The notes under the pieces were generated by a model. That model saw only the letters and a program-made list of their open reading frames with translations. It had not been told where the DNA came from and did no database searches. A stretch of DNA of 64,000 nucleotides from an uncultured Oscillospiraceae bacterium (GTDB taxonomy: Bacteria > Bacillota > Clostridia > Oscillospirales > Oscillospiraceae), in contig CAKTEQ010000002.1 of assembly GCA_934552825.1 (NCBI GenBank), positions 248,001 to 312,000 on the forward strand, written 5' to 3'. The first letter of the stretch is position 1. Each line of letters begins with the position of its first letter. Of the stretch, positions 1-7,134 are shown piece by piece. The position numbers and the translations under genes were made by a program.

Positions 1-56
1 GCGCACAGGGAGAACACCATGATGAGCGCCAGCAGCAGTGCCATGAACTTTTTCAT
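1..56 (-). CDS. N-terminus of a secreted lipoprotein (cut by window edge)
   Basis: Only the first 18-19 codons are present, starting at the ATG complementary to 54-56. They read MKKFMALLLALIMVFSLCA: a positive N-terminus, a hydrophobic stretch and a lipobox-like FSLC ending, which is a Gram-positive lipoprotein signal peptide. A strong Shine-Dalgarno (AAAGGAGA) lies 8-9 nt upstream. Substrate-binding proteins of ABC transporters often begin this way, but nothing here fixes the function; the rest lies outside the window. Confidence 0.75.
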   Translation of the reverse strand, partial: MKKFMALLLALIMVFSLC

Positions 57-94
57 TGCGATCAATCTCCTTTGTTTAATTAAAGCATGATAGG

Positions 95-123
95 AGTATA
101 CAACCGCCTGCATACTTTGTCAA
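95..123 (-). promoter_or_regulatory. Sigma-A promoter of the left-edge lipoprotein
   Basis: On the minus strand TTGACA (118-123) and TATACT (95-100) are separated by exactly 17 bp. The site is about 40 nt upstream of the lipoprotein start. Confidence 0.8.
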
Positions 124-197
124 CGGTTAATTATGCAAAGATTCCGCTGTTTTAGCGAAAAAATACAGCAATTTTACGAAATCTTATGAATATACAC

Positions 198-226
198 TTG
201 ATTTATGTATATTTATAGTGTATAAT
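198..226 (+). promoter_or_regulatory. Sigma-A promoter of the alanine racemase gene
   Basis: TTGATT (198-203), a 17-bp spacer and TATAAT (221-226) lie 50 bp upstream of the alr start, in an AT-rich stretch. With the divergent promoter at 95-123 this accounts for the 57-275 gap. Confidence 0.8.
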
Positions 227-275
227 CAGCAGGCTGTCCCTGGAGGACGTTCATTTAAGGAGTTGCATAATTATA

Positions 276-1391
276 ATGTTTTCGCTGCATAATTCGTATA
301 TTATTATCCATACAGACAACGTCCGGCGCAATGTCCGCTCCATACTCGCCGCTCTGCCCGCCGGGTGCGAGCTGATCCCGGTGCTCAAGGGGGATGCCTA
401 CGGGCTTGGGCTGAGCCGGATGGCGGAGGTCATGTGTGAGTTTGAGGAGATAAGAACCATCGCCGTCTCTCAGGTCGCGGAGGCGGCGGCGCTGCCGGAG
501 ACGGGGCGGGACGTCATGCTCATCGGCGCCGTGTGCGGGGACGAGCAGCTCCGCTTCGCGGCGGAGCGGGGGCTCATCGTCCCGGCTTTCAGGCGGGGCA
601 TCGTGACGGAGCTTGCCCGGCAGGCACGGTCGCTTGGGACGAAGGGGCGCGTGAATATAAAGCTCAACTGCGGGCTCAACCGCTTCGGCGCGGCGCCGGG
701 AGTTGAGCTGGACGCACTCATCGATGAGTTGGAGTCCTGCGGGGACGATATTATAATAGAGGGCGTCTATGGCCACTTTTCCGACCTCCAGTCCCCTGAC
801 GGGGACCGGGCGGCGAGTGAGTGCGCGCGGTTCACGGTGGGGCTCGCGCAGCTCTTCTTCAGGGGCATTAGGACGCCGAAGAAGCACCTGTGCGCCAGCG
901 CGGGCTTCGAGCTGCACCCGGAGATGGCGCGGGACGCCGTGCGCATCGGCAGGCGGATCTATTACGACAACCCCAAATCCCCCACCGGCGGCATTCTGGA
1001 TGCCGCCTCCTGGCGCACCTCCGTGGCGGCGGTGCGCGTGCTCCGCGCCGGGGAGAGCATCGGTTACAGCGGCACCTTCACGGCGGCGGGCTATACCCGC
1101 ATCGGGATCATTCCCGTGGGTTACGGGGACGGGCTCAAGGCCGAGCTCGCGGCCGCCGGAGCGCCCGTGCTCATCAACGGCAGACGTGCACGGCTCGTGG
1201 GCTGCTGCATGGACTGCGCCTTTGTGGAGCTTGGTGACGCGGAGTGCGCCGTGGGTGACGAGGTGACCCTCTTCGGGTACGACTCCATGGGGAACCTGCT
1301 GCCCGGGCAGGAGGTCGCTGGGTATATGGACGATGAGGCCGTCACCCTCACCGCCGCCCTCACGAACCGGGTCCAGAGGGTATATGAATAA
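276..1391 (+). CDS. alr: Alanine racemase (PLP-dependent)
   Basis: A cytoplasmic fold-type III PLP enzyme that interconverts L- and D-alanine for peptidoglycan. At 371 aa it has the family's usual length. The PLP-lysine motif is near residues 37-46 (PVLKGDAYGLG), followed by the substrate-loop region INIKLNCGLNRFG. The C-terminal beta domain has the catalytic Tyr in SIGYSGTFTA, then RIGIIPVGYGDG and the conserved CCMDCAFVELG stretch. The ATG at 276 is preceded by AAGGAG at a slightly long 13-nt spacing. The gene is monocistronic: own promoter at 198-226 and a hairpin terminator right after the stop. The motifs GDAYG and GCCMDCAF depart a little from the usual NAYGHG and VCMDQ, so a related racemase of another amino acid is possible but less likely. 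Confidence 0.92.
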   Translation: MFSLHNSYIIIHTDNVRRNVRSILAALPAGCELIPVLKGDAYGLGLSRMAEVMCEFEEIRTIAVSQVAEAAALPETGRDVMLIGAVCGDEQLRFAAERGLIVPAFRRGIVTELARQARSLGTKGRVNIKLNCGLNRFGAAPGVELDALIDELESCGDDIIIEGVYGHFSDLQSPDGDRAASECARFTVGLAQLFFRGIRTPKKHLCASAGFELHPEMARDAVRIGRRIYYDNPKSPTGGILDAASWRTSVAAVRVLRAGESIGYSGTFTAAGYTRIGIIPVGYGDGLKAELAAAGAPVLINGRRARLVGCCMDCAFVELGDAECAVGDEVTLFGYDSMGNLLPGQEVAGYMDDEAVTLTAALTNRVQRVYE

Positions 1392-1400
1392 AGAAGTATA

Positions 1401-1436
1401 AAACAGAGCCGGATGATCTTTCACCCGGCTCTGTTT
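1401..1436. terminator. Intrinsic terminator, probably bidirectional
   Basis: A perfect 12-bp inverted repeat (AAACAGAGCCGG / CCGGCTCTGTTT) with a 12-nt loop sits between the convergent alr and the zinc-ribbon gene. T-rich ends on both strands let it serve both genes. Confidence 0.8.
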
Positions 1437-1507
1437 GCAAAATACTCGGACTTCCGTCCTGCAAATATAGCTTTTAAGAAGGTAAAGGCGGCCTTTCCCT
1501 TGCCCAA

Positions 1508-2020
1508 TCACGCCTCAGGCGTTTCATCGTCGAATACGAACTTTGCGCCGCATTCCATACATCTTGAGCGCTTCGAGTTCTGCTCCTTACCGCATATCGG
1601 GCAGCACAGATGCTCAGCAGGGCGCGTGCTGAAGTGTGCTTCTCTGCCGGTCTTGTCAACGCCGTCAGCAGCATTATTATGCACCGCAGCAGTATGCGAT
1701 TTTGTTTCGTTATTTGCGCTGCGCAACCCACTGGCGTTTTTATTGTTCTTCTCGTCCGACTCTTCGATTATCTCGCCAACATACTGCCGTGTAGCACCCA
1801 ATTGCGCAAATTCTATAGCACTGGCAACGCCGCATATCACCATGCCCACGGCAAACTCTTGGAGAATAATTCCCACACCTATCAGAACGCTTGTCCTCAT
1901 TATAAAGAGGCCGAGAATTATGCCCGATACGAATACTACCACTCCGATAACCGATAGTGCCGACGCAACGCTGTTTTCCTTGCTTCCCCCTACAGGACTA
2001 AGTTTTATTTTTCTCTTCAT
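1508..2020 (-). CDS. Membrane protein with C-terminal zinc ribbon (paralogue of 5546-6067)
   Basis: 170 aa, unknown function. The N-terminus has a basic leader (MKRKIKLSPVGGSKENSVAS) and two hydrophobic segments at about residues 22-45 and 48-70. A polar linker follows, and the C-terminus has two CxxC knuckles (CPICGKEQNSKRSRCMECG), a typical zinc ribbon. It shares the PVGGS-EN-ASAL start, the HFS-RP-E linker and the ribbon with the protein at 5546-6067, so the two are paralogues. It lies 24 bp downstream of the Ltp-type lipoprotein gene on the same strand and may be cotranscribed with it. The role is not known. Confidence 0.75.
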   Translation of the reverse strand: MKRKIKLSPVGGSKENSVASALSVIGVVVFVSGIILGLFIMRTSVLIGVGIILQEFAVGMVICGVASAIEFAQLGATRQYVGEIIEESDEKNNKNASGLRSANNETKSHTAAVHNNAADGVDKTGREAHFSTRPAEHLCCPICGKEQNSKRSRCMECGAKFVFDDETPEA

Positions 2021-2044
2021 GTTTTCTGGTTCCTCCCCATCCTC

Positions 2045-2539
2045 TTAATATCCGTTCTGCTCAACCCCGTAAACAGCCTGATCATGAGAAAATCCCTCAT
2101 ATTCCAGTTGATCGATCAGACCTTGACGGGAGAATGCCATAACATTTAAGTATTCCTCCGCTGACAATGCCGCCTGCTCATACCAATCCGCACCGCAGTT
2201 GTTTGCGCCATACGTAGCCTCGCTGTTTGAGTACCCCTCAAATTCGAGCTGCTTTATCAGGCCGGAATAAGAAAACGCCATTACAGCCAAGTACTGTTTT
2301 GCCGCCGCAAGTGCGTTGCTTTCTCCCATTGCCGCACCTGTGTCATAGTAAGATGAATTGCTCGTGTCTTTGTATTTTTGCTCGGACGAACTGTTCACGC
2401 CCCATGAACTCGCGGTTCCGGTGAATCTCTTATATCCGCTCTCCTTTTCACCAAATACATAACCCGCAATGAGTATCACAACAAGAATAATTACAAAAAT
2501 TGAGCAACCGCTTTTCCCATTCTTTTCGCCATCATTCAT
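2045..2539 (-). CDS. Ltp-type host cell surface-exposed protein (two Ltp repeats)
   Basis: 164 aa from the ATG at 2539, chosen because GGGGGGAG precedes it; an upstream in-frame ATG at 2584 lacks this. One transmembrane segment (IFVIILVVILIAGYVFG) anchors the protein. The outer part has two copies of the Ltp repeat: ALAAAKQYLAVMAFSYSGLI and SAEEYLNVMAFSRQGLIDQL, each followed by a QLE-EG-S--A-YG helix. This repeat (Lipoprotein_Ltp, PF07553) is known from phage TP-J34 Ltp, which blocks DNA injection by superinfecting phage, and from many chromosomal proteins of unknown role. It has its own consensus promoter and faces a ribbon-helix-helix gene. A role in phage exclusion is inference only. Confidence 0.8.
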   Translation of the reverse strand: MNDGEKNGKSGCSIFVIILVVILIAGYVFGEKESGYKRFTGTASSWGVNSSSEQKYKDTSNSSYYDTGAAMGESNALAAAKQYLAVMAFSYSGLIKQLEFEGYSNSEATYGANNCGADWYEQAALSAEEYLNVMAFSRQGLIDQLEYEGFSHDQAVYGVEQNGY

Positions 2540-2584
2540 CGCACTCCCCCCTTTCCCCTGTTGTCTGCTAACTTCGCTGCGCAT

Positions 2585-2613
2585 ATTATATCACCGTAAA
2601 TTACAGTTGTAAA
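2585..2613 (-). promoter_or_regulatory. Promoter of the Ltp-type gene; possible operator in the divergent region
   Basis: Minus-strand TTTACA (2608-2613), 17-bp spacer, TATAAT (2585-2590). Further into the divergent gap (about 2617-2645) TGTAG and CTACA half-sites repeat, a possible operator for the adjacent ribbon-helix-helix protein. Confidence 0.7.
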
Positions 2614-2670
2614 CCTTTGTAGTATATTAAACCTACATTCTACAGGTTATTATAAACACAGGGTGATTAT

Positions 2671-2859
2671 ATGGAAGATAAATTTGTAGTCCAGCCGCGC
2701 AGGCCAGCGTTTGGAAAGACATCTGTGGTATCCGCAAGACTGCCGGACGATATTATTAAAAGCCTTGACGACATATCGAAACGTACTGGCAGAACGAGAA
2801 ATGAACTAATTTATATGTGCATTGATTTTGCACTTAAACATCTTGAAATTGCAGACTAA
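2671..2859 (+). CDS. Ribbon-helix-helix (CopG/MetJ-Arc type) DNA-binding protein
   Basis: 62 aa. Residues 17-60 fit a ribbon-helix-helix fold: a beta strand (TSVVSARLPDDII), helix 1 (KSLDDISKRT), the conserved GRTRNELI turn and helix 2. Such proteins bind operators as dimers and often autoregulate. It is divergent from the Ltp-type gene across a 131-bp gap with TGTAG/CTACA repeats. AGGGTG precedes the ATG. A terminator follows at once, so the gene is monocistronic and there is no adjoining toxin gene. Its target is inferred to be the divergent region. Confidence 0.75.
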   Translation: MEDKFVVQPRRPAFGKTSVVSARLPDDIIKSLDDISKRTGRTRNELIYMCIDFALKHLEIAD

Positions 2860-2892
2860 AAAGGGGCAGAGGTAAAACCTCTGCCCCTTTTT
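2858..2892. terminator. Bidirectional intrinsic terminator
   Basis: AAAAGGGGCAGAGGT and ACCTCTGCCCCTTTT form a long perfect stem with T-runs on both strands. It separates the RHH gene from the convergent ZIP gene. Confidence 0.88.
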
Positions 2893-2928
2893 GATATACA
2901 AATACAACTTTGCACCGCGCGTGGCGGC

Positions 2929-3705
2929 TCAGCCCATGGCGACGTCCAGCACCATCATCAGCACGAAGCCCAGCGCCGCGCCGACAGTGCCGATATTGCT
3001 GTGCTCCCCCGCCTGGGACTCTGGTATCAGCTCCTCGATGACCACGTACAGCATCGCCCCCGCAGCGAACGCCAGCAGGTACGGCAGCACCGGCGTGAGC
3101 CGGCTCACGAACAGCACCGTGACGAACCCCGCCACTGGCTCCACCACGCCGGAGAGCACGCCCATGAGGAATGCGCGCCCCTTCCCCATCCCACCGGCGC
3201 GCAGTGGCATGGAGATTATCGCGCCCTCCGGGAAGTTCTGGATGGCTATGCCCAGGGACAGCGCCAGAGCCCCCGCCGCGCTTATCCCCGCGTTCCCCGC
3301 GGCGGCGCCAGCAAACGCCACGCCCACCGCCATTCCCTCGGGGATGTTGTGGAGCGTCACCGCCAGGAGCATCATCGTTGATTTCTTCAGCTTCGCCGGG
3401 ACGCCCTCGGGCTGGCTGCTCTCCAGGTGCAGGTGTGGTATAACCGTGTCAAGCAGCAGCAGAAAGCCCACGCCCAGCAGAAATCCCACCGCCGCCGGTA
3501 CCCAGGCGATGCTCTCCCGCCCTGCCGCCATCTCGATTGACGGGATGAGCAGAGACCACACGCTCGCCGCGATCATGACGCCGGAGGCAAAGCCCAGCAG
3601 CGCCTTCTCCACCCCCTTCGACAGGTTCCCCCTGAGAAGGAAAACCATCGCCGAGCCAAGGCTTGTGCCCGCAAATGGTATAAATAATGTGATAAATTCT
3701 CCCAT
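2929..3705 (-). CDS. ZIP family metal transporter
   Basis: 258 aa, with the usual eight membrane segments of a ZIP carrier of divalent metals such as zinc, manganese or iron. The two signature helices are clear: TLHNIPEGMAVGVAF (TM4, with His, Asn, Pro, Glu) and IQNFPEGAIISMPL (TM5). A short loop between TM3 and TM4 holds HLHLE, likely metal binding. Compared with zinc-importing ZupT, the second motif has Gln-Asn in place of His, as in the GufA-like branch. AAAGGAG precedes the ATG. The gene is divergent from a DtxR/MntR-type regulator with a palindrome between them, so it is probably metal-regulated. The metal cannot be told from sequence alone. Confidence 0.88.
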   Translation of the reverse strand: MGEFITLFIPFAGTSLGSAMVFLLRGNLSKGVEKALLGFASGVMIAASVWSLLIPSIEMAAGRESIAWVPAAVGFLLGVGFLLLLDTVIPHLHLESSQPEGVPAKLKKSTMMLLAVTLHNIPEGMAVGVAFAGAAAGNAGISAAGALALSLGIAIQNFPEGAIISMPLRAGGMGKGRAFLMGVLSGVVEPVAGFVTVLFVSRLTPVLPYLLAFAAGAMLYVVIEELIPESQAGEHSNIGTVGAALGFVLMMVLDVAMG

Positions 3706-3731
3706 TTTGCTCCTTTCCGACAGATTTACTG

Positions 3732-3777
3732 TTCACAATTCTATGTTTTTGTGCTATAATTAGTTTAAGCAAACTAA
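3732..3777 (+). promoter_or_regulatory. Promoter and palindromic operator of the metalloregulator gene
   Basis: TTCACA (3732-3737), 17 bp, TATAAT (3755-3760). Immediately overlapping is a perfect palindrome TTAGTTT-AAGC-AAACTAA (3760-3777), close to the TTAGGTTA-type operators of the DtxR/IdeR family. Binding there would block transcription of the regulator gene and probably of the divergent ZIP gene. The same TTAGTTT half-site recurs at 5236-5242. Confidence 0.7.
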
Positions 3778-3794
3778 GATATGGAGGTCTCTTC

Positions 3795-4184
3795 ATGAAT
3801 ATACATAAATCCGCAGAGGACTATCTGGAGGCGATACTGGTGCTCCAGAACCAGAACGGCTATGTGCGCTCTGTGGACATAGCCGAAAAACTCGGCGTGA
3901 CGAAGCCCAGCGTGAGCGTCGCCATGAAGGGGCTTCGCACGGACGGATACATCGAAATGCTCCCCACGGGACAGATAAGTCTGGAGCCCAAGGGGCGTGA
4001 GATCGCCGAGCGCATCTACGAGCGGCACAAATTCCTGCGGGGCTGGCTGCTGGAGCTGGGACTCAGCCCCGAGACCGCAGAGGAGGACGCCTGCCGCATC
4101 GAGCACGACGTGAGTCCCGAGACTTTCGCCGCCATCAAGGAATATGTGGCGGCAACGCTGGAGGGCTACACAGCCGGGCGGTGA
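3795..4184 (+). CDS. DtxR/MntR-family metal-dependent transcriptional regulator
   Basis: 129 aa, the short form without an SH3-like domain, similar in size to Bacillus MntR (about 142 aa). The N-terminal winged helix starts IHKSAEDYLEAILVLQ, with recognition helix TKPSVSVAMKGLRTDGYI. The C-terminal dimerisation helices carry candidate metal ligands: the Asp/Glu of the first helix, ERHKFLRGWL and EDACRIEHDVSPETF (the usual E-A-C-x-x-E-H motif). With Mn, Fe or Zn bound it should repress its targets. GGAGG lies 8 nt upstream. It faces the ZIP gene across a consensus-like operator and is probably autoregulated. A terminator follows the stop. Confidence 0.88.
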   Translation: MNIHKSAEDYLEAILVLQNQNGYVRSVDIAEKLGVTKPSVSVAMKGLRTDGYIEMLPTGQISLEPKGREIAERIYERHKFLRGWLLELGLSPETAEEDACRIEHDVSPETFAAIKEYVAATLEGYTAGR

Positions 4185-4199
4185 CCGAAAATTACAAAA

Positions 4200-4241
4200 A
4201 CCGGCGCAGTGGAGGATGAAAACACTGCGCCGGTCTTTTTT
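4200..4241 (+). terminator. Intrinsic terminator after the metalloregulator gene
   Basis: CCGGCGCAGT and ACTGCGCCGG form a perfect 10-bp stem around a 13-nt loop, followed by TCTTTTTT. The rest of the gap to 4393 holds only a TGCCGGCAT/ATGCCGGC inverted repeat (4327-4354) without a T-run. Confidence 0.88.
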
Positions 4242-4393
4242 ATACGGGGAAGCCTTTATCCGCGGAGAAGAGCAGTACCCCCTGCGCTCTCCGCCGGCGG
4301 GAAGTATCCGCCGCGGCTCAATGAGGTGCCGGCATAGTGAGGAGACATGCCGGCGCGAAAATGCCGCGTGCGCGCCGCCGGGCGTGCGGACGT

Positions 4394-5206
4394 TTATTCC
4401 CCTGCCACGTTCTCTGTTACAAACAGGTCGATGACATCGTGGATGGTGTCCTCACCGGCGTTGGCGTCGATGCCCGCGGCGAGCCAGTAGGCATAGTCGC
4501 CGTCCATGTAGGTGAGGAGCTGGTCGAGGTCGCTGCCGTAGCGGAACTCGATGTGGTAGGTGGTCTCCATCGTGTCGTCACGGAGGAGAATGTAGGTGAA
4601 TTCGCCGGCGTCGTCAGTGCTCCTGTACACGTCGCACTCGAAGCTGGGGTCGATCTCCTGCCCGCCCCAGATCATCGGCTCACCCTCGCCCACCCGGTAG
4701 GTGCCGAGATAATCGTAGGTGTGCGTCTCTTCTGTGCCGTCGGTGAGGGCGATGGTCACGGTGTTGTCCTTGAAAGTGAACGCCTCGGCGCCGTTGATGT
4801 ACCAGCAGTCGAAGCCGAAGTTCTCGTCAGTGTAGGCGTCCACCGCCTCCTGACCGTAGATGTCGCAGCTGATGAAGCCTCTGAGGAAGGCCGCCGTCTC
4901 AGGCGCCGCCTCGTCGCCCACCAGCTCGGCGCACTTGGCTGTCCAGTAATCCGCGTACCGGTCAGCGAGGATGACGTCGAAAAGGTTAGCGTAGGTGATG
5001 CCGTTCTCACCGGCGACCGCCGTGAAGATGCCGAAATCCTCGGGAGTTTCCGCGTCTGTGCCGGCGGTATCCACGGTCTCCGTGTTCTCCGCGGGGGGCG
5101 TGGGCTCGTCCTTGGGTGTCTCCTCCTTCGTGCCGCAGGCGGCGAGGGAGAGTATCATGCAAAGCGCCAGCGCACCGGCGCCGAGTTTTGATTTGATGCT
5201 GTTCAT
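4394..5206 (-). CDS. Lipoprotein with a ZinT-like metal-binding domain
   Basis: 270 aa. The signal peptide ends in the lipobox LSLAAC (Cys about residue 23), and a Pro/Thr/Glu-rich spacer follows. The C-terminal half matches the lipocalin-like ZinT (YodA) domain: a DYW helix, the strands FTFKDNTVTIALTDG and HTYDYLGTYRV, then DDAGEFTYILLRDD, TYHIEFRYGSD and a closing YWLAAGI helix. ZinT proteins collect zinc or cadmium outside the membrane. The His-rich N-terminal tail of many family members is absent and only one His of the usual HFHI motif remains, so affinity or metal may differ. The promoter region carries half-sites like those beside the metalloregulator, suggesting a common regulon. Confidence 0.8.
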   Translation of the reverse strand: MNSIKSKLGAGALALCMILSLAACGTKEETPKDEPTPPAENTETVDTAGTDAETPEDFGIFTAVAGENGITYANLFDVILADRYADYWTAKCAELVGDEAAPETAAFLRGFISCDIYGQEAVDAYTDENFGFDCWYINGAEAFTFKDNTVTIALTDGTEETHTYDYLGTYRVGEGEPMIWGGQEIDPSFECDVYRSTDDAGEFTYILLRDDTMETTYHIEFRYGSDLDQLLTYMDGDYAYWLAAGIDANAGEDTIHDVIDLFVTENVAGE

Positions 5207-5232
5207 GTTTTTTCGATTGACCTCCTTGGATT

Positions 5233-5273
5233 GGGTTAGTTTTGTCTAACATTGAGTTAAGTATAACTAACCC
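5233..5273 (-). promoter_or_regulatory. Candidate metalloregulator operator upstream of the ZinT-like gene
   Basis: A perfect 9-bp inverted repeat GGGTTAGTT (5233-5241) / AACTAACCC (5265-5273) encloses further GTTA and TAAC half-sites. The core TTAGTTT equals the half-site of the palindrome at 3760-3777. It lies 27-67 nt upstream of the start codon, where a promoter would be. Regulation by the DtxR/MntR-type protein is inferred. Confidence 0.6.
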
Positions 5274-5326
5274 CTAAGGAAATGTCAATAGATTTTTTAT
5301 TTTTGCTCATAAGAGCACTAAAGCCC

Positions 5327-5540
5327 CCCCTGTTCACACAGCGGCAGCCTCCCCTTGCTGCTCAAGGGGAGGTGGCTGCCGCCGGGCAGACGGTGGGGAT
5401 GCGATGTACAATATTGCGTAATCTCAACTTCTGACCCCCTCAGTCAGCTAACGCTGACAGCTCCCCCTGCTCACCAGGGGGAGCCTTTGGGGGGAGCGCC
5501 GCCGCTTCGCTGCCCTGTTCACCAGGGGGAGCCTTTGAGG
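5327..5540. repeat. Rep-C pair, inverted
   Basis: A type I Rep-C unit (about 5331-5400) is followed by an inverted one (about 5428-5540) with second stem TCAGC-TAAC-GCTGA and a partial extra copy. This fills the gap between the ZinT-like gene and the next gene; no other feature is visible. Confidence 0.75.
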
Positions 5541-5545
5541 AGCGG

Positions 5546-6067
5546 TCACTCCCCTGTTGTTTCGTTGTCAAACACAAACTTCGCGCCGCAGTTCTGGCAG
5601 GCGGAGCGTTTTGAGCTCTGCTCCTTGCCGCACATGGGGCAGAAAAGTCTCTCCTCGGGACGCGCCGAAAAATGCGCCTGCTTACCGGTCTCGTCAACAC
5701 TGGCCGCTTTAGCGGGCGCGGACGCCGGTGCCGGAGCTGTATGTGCCGCGGATTTTTCCTTCTTCTCCGTCTCCTGCTCCTCAACAAACACCACCTCATA
5801 CTCCTGCGTCACCTTGAGCTGCAGAAGTTCAATTATCTTGGCAGCGCCGAGGCATGCTATTCCCAGCACAATGCCCGGCAGTCCGTATTGGATGACCACA
5901 GTCAAACCTGCAAACACGCCCAACGTTGAGTCCATCGGCAGCGCCAGACAGGACAGTATAAAAATTCCGTAAATAACAAATAGTATCACGGCTATCACGG
6001 TCAGCGCCGATGCGATCTTGTTCTCGCTGCTGCCGCCTACGGGTTTGAGTGTTGCTTTTTTCTTCAT
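5546..6067 (-). CDS. Membrane protein with C-terminal zinc ribbon (paralogue of 1508-2020)
   Basis: 173 aa. Same build as its paralogue: a short basic start (MKKKATLKPVGGSSENKIAS), two or three hydrophobic segments (about residues 22-45 and 55-80), an Ala/Pro-rich acidic linker, and a zinc ribbon with CPMCGKEQSSKRSACQNCG. The cytoplasmic ribbon may bind a partner or nucleic acid, but no function is known. GAGGGATAAGC gives a ribosome site before the ATG. It appears monocistronic and is flanked by Rep-C repeats on both sides. Confidence 0.75.
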   Translation of the reverse strand: MKKKATLKPVGGSSENKIASALTVIAVILFVIYGIFILSCLALPMDSTLGVFAGLTVVIQYGLPGIVLGIACLGAAKIIELLQLKVTQEYEVVFVEEQETEKKEKSAAHTAPAPASAPAKAASVDETGKQAHFSARPEERLFCPMCGKEQSSKRSACQNCGAKFVFDNETTGE

Positions 6068-6179
6068 GCTTATCCCTCCTCAAATTTGAACCAATATAGT
6101 TCATATGTTCTATATTATACCATACTTTTCCATTATTTCAAGTGGAAAATATTCATGATAAGTTCGGACCATATGAACT

Positions 6180-6275
6180 CAACTTCTGACCCCCTCAGTC
6201 TCGCTGCGGCTCGGTCACGGCGCGGCTCCGCTGCCCTGTTCACCAGGGGGAGCCTTTTGGGGCGCGGACAAAACC
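6180..6275 (-). repeat. Rep-C unit with GC-rich insert
   Basis: Begins CTTCTGACCCCCTCAGTC and ends CACCAGGGGGAGCCTT. The second stem is enlarged with GGCTCGGTCACGGCGCGG, a variant seen again near 37490 and 51760. Confidence 0.7.
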
Positions 6276-6326
6276 CCCGGGAGGTCACATGAACCGCCCG
6301 GGGGCAATATATTCTATACTATTCTA

Positions 6327-7064
6327 TTACTCGGCGTCGTCCCAGTTGTGCCACACGTTCTGGACGTCCTCGTTATCCTCGAACATATCCAGCATCTTTG
6401 TCATGTTCTTGATATCGTCCTCGTTCGTGAGCTTCACGTACGTCTGGGGCACCATCTCCACCTGAGCGGAGAGGAACTTATAGCCCTTCGCCTCCAGAGC
6501 CGCGGTGACCTCGGGGAAGGCTTCGGGAGTTGTATACACCTCGAACACCTGACCCTCGTTGGACATATCGTCGGCGCCTGCCTCCAGCGCGTCCATCATG
6601 ACGGTGTCCTCGTCCAGGTCCCCGTCCTCATTGCCGATGACGATGACGCCCTTGCGGTCGAAGGACCAGGAGACGCAGCCGGTCGCGCCCATGTTCCCGC
6701 CGTACTTATCGAAGTAATGGCGCACCTCGGGAGCTGTGCGGTTGCGGTTGTCCGTGAGGGCTTCCACTATCACGGCGACGCCGCAGGGGCCGTAGCCCTC
6801 GTAGGTGACGGACTCGTAGTTATCGGTGTTGCCCGCGCCCAGCGCCTTGTCGATAGTGCGCTTGATATTGTCGTTGGGCATATTCGCCGCCTTCGCCTTG
6901 GTGATGACCGTCGCGAGGCGGGAGTTGTTGTTGGGGTCGCCGGAGCCGCCCTGCTTCACAGCCACGATTATCTCCTTGGCTATCTTCGTGAAGGCGGCGC
7001 TGCGCTTCGCGTCCTGAGCGCCCTTGGTCTTCTGGATATTATTCCATTTGGAATGTCCTGACAT
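6327..7064 (-). CDS. yebC: YebC/PmpR family protein
   Basis: 245 aa, full length. The family signature MSGHSKWNNIQKTKGAQDAK is intact, followed by the three-domain layout of YebC proteins (helical N-domain, then two alpha/beta domains with the acidic GNEDGDLDEDTVMMDALEAG segment). YebC proteins act as DNA-binding regulators in some bacteria, and recent work links them to translation through stalling sequences. GAAGGGATG precedes the start. A TTGACT-18 bp-TAAACT promoter (7101-7130) suggests it is transcribed alone. Confidence 0.95.
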   Translation of the reverse strand: MSGHSKWNNIQKTKGAQDAKRSAAFTKIAKEIIVAVKQGGSGDPNNNSRLATVITKAKAANMPNDNIKRTIDKALGAGNTDNYESVTYEGYGPCGVAVIVEALTDNRNRTAPEVRHYFDKYGGNMGATGCVSWSFDRKGVIVIGNEDGDLDEDTVMMDALEAGADDMSNEGQVFEVYTTPEAFPEVTAALEAKGYKFLSAQVEMVPQTYVKLTNEDDIKNMTKMLDMFEDNEDVQNVWHNWDDAE

Positions 7065-7100
7065 TATGTATCATCCCTTCGATGTTGTTTGTGACGTAAC

Positions 7101-7130
7101 AGTTTACCATGTGTTCATGGGAATAGTCAA
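7101..7130 (-). promoter_or_regulatory. Probable promoter of yebC
   Basis: Minus-strand TTGACT (7125-7130), 18-bp spacer, TAAACT (7101-7106), about 37 nt upstream of the start codon. Confidence 0.5.
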
Positions 7131-7134
7131 GTCC

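Noticed and set aside
255..1511. Long minus-strand open frame (418 codons) opposite alr
   Set aside because: Arg/Pro/His-rich shadow of a GC3-biased gene, no ribosome site; alr on the plus strand has all family motifs.
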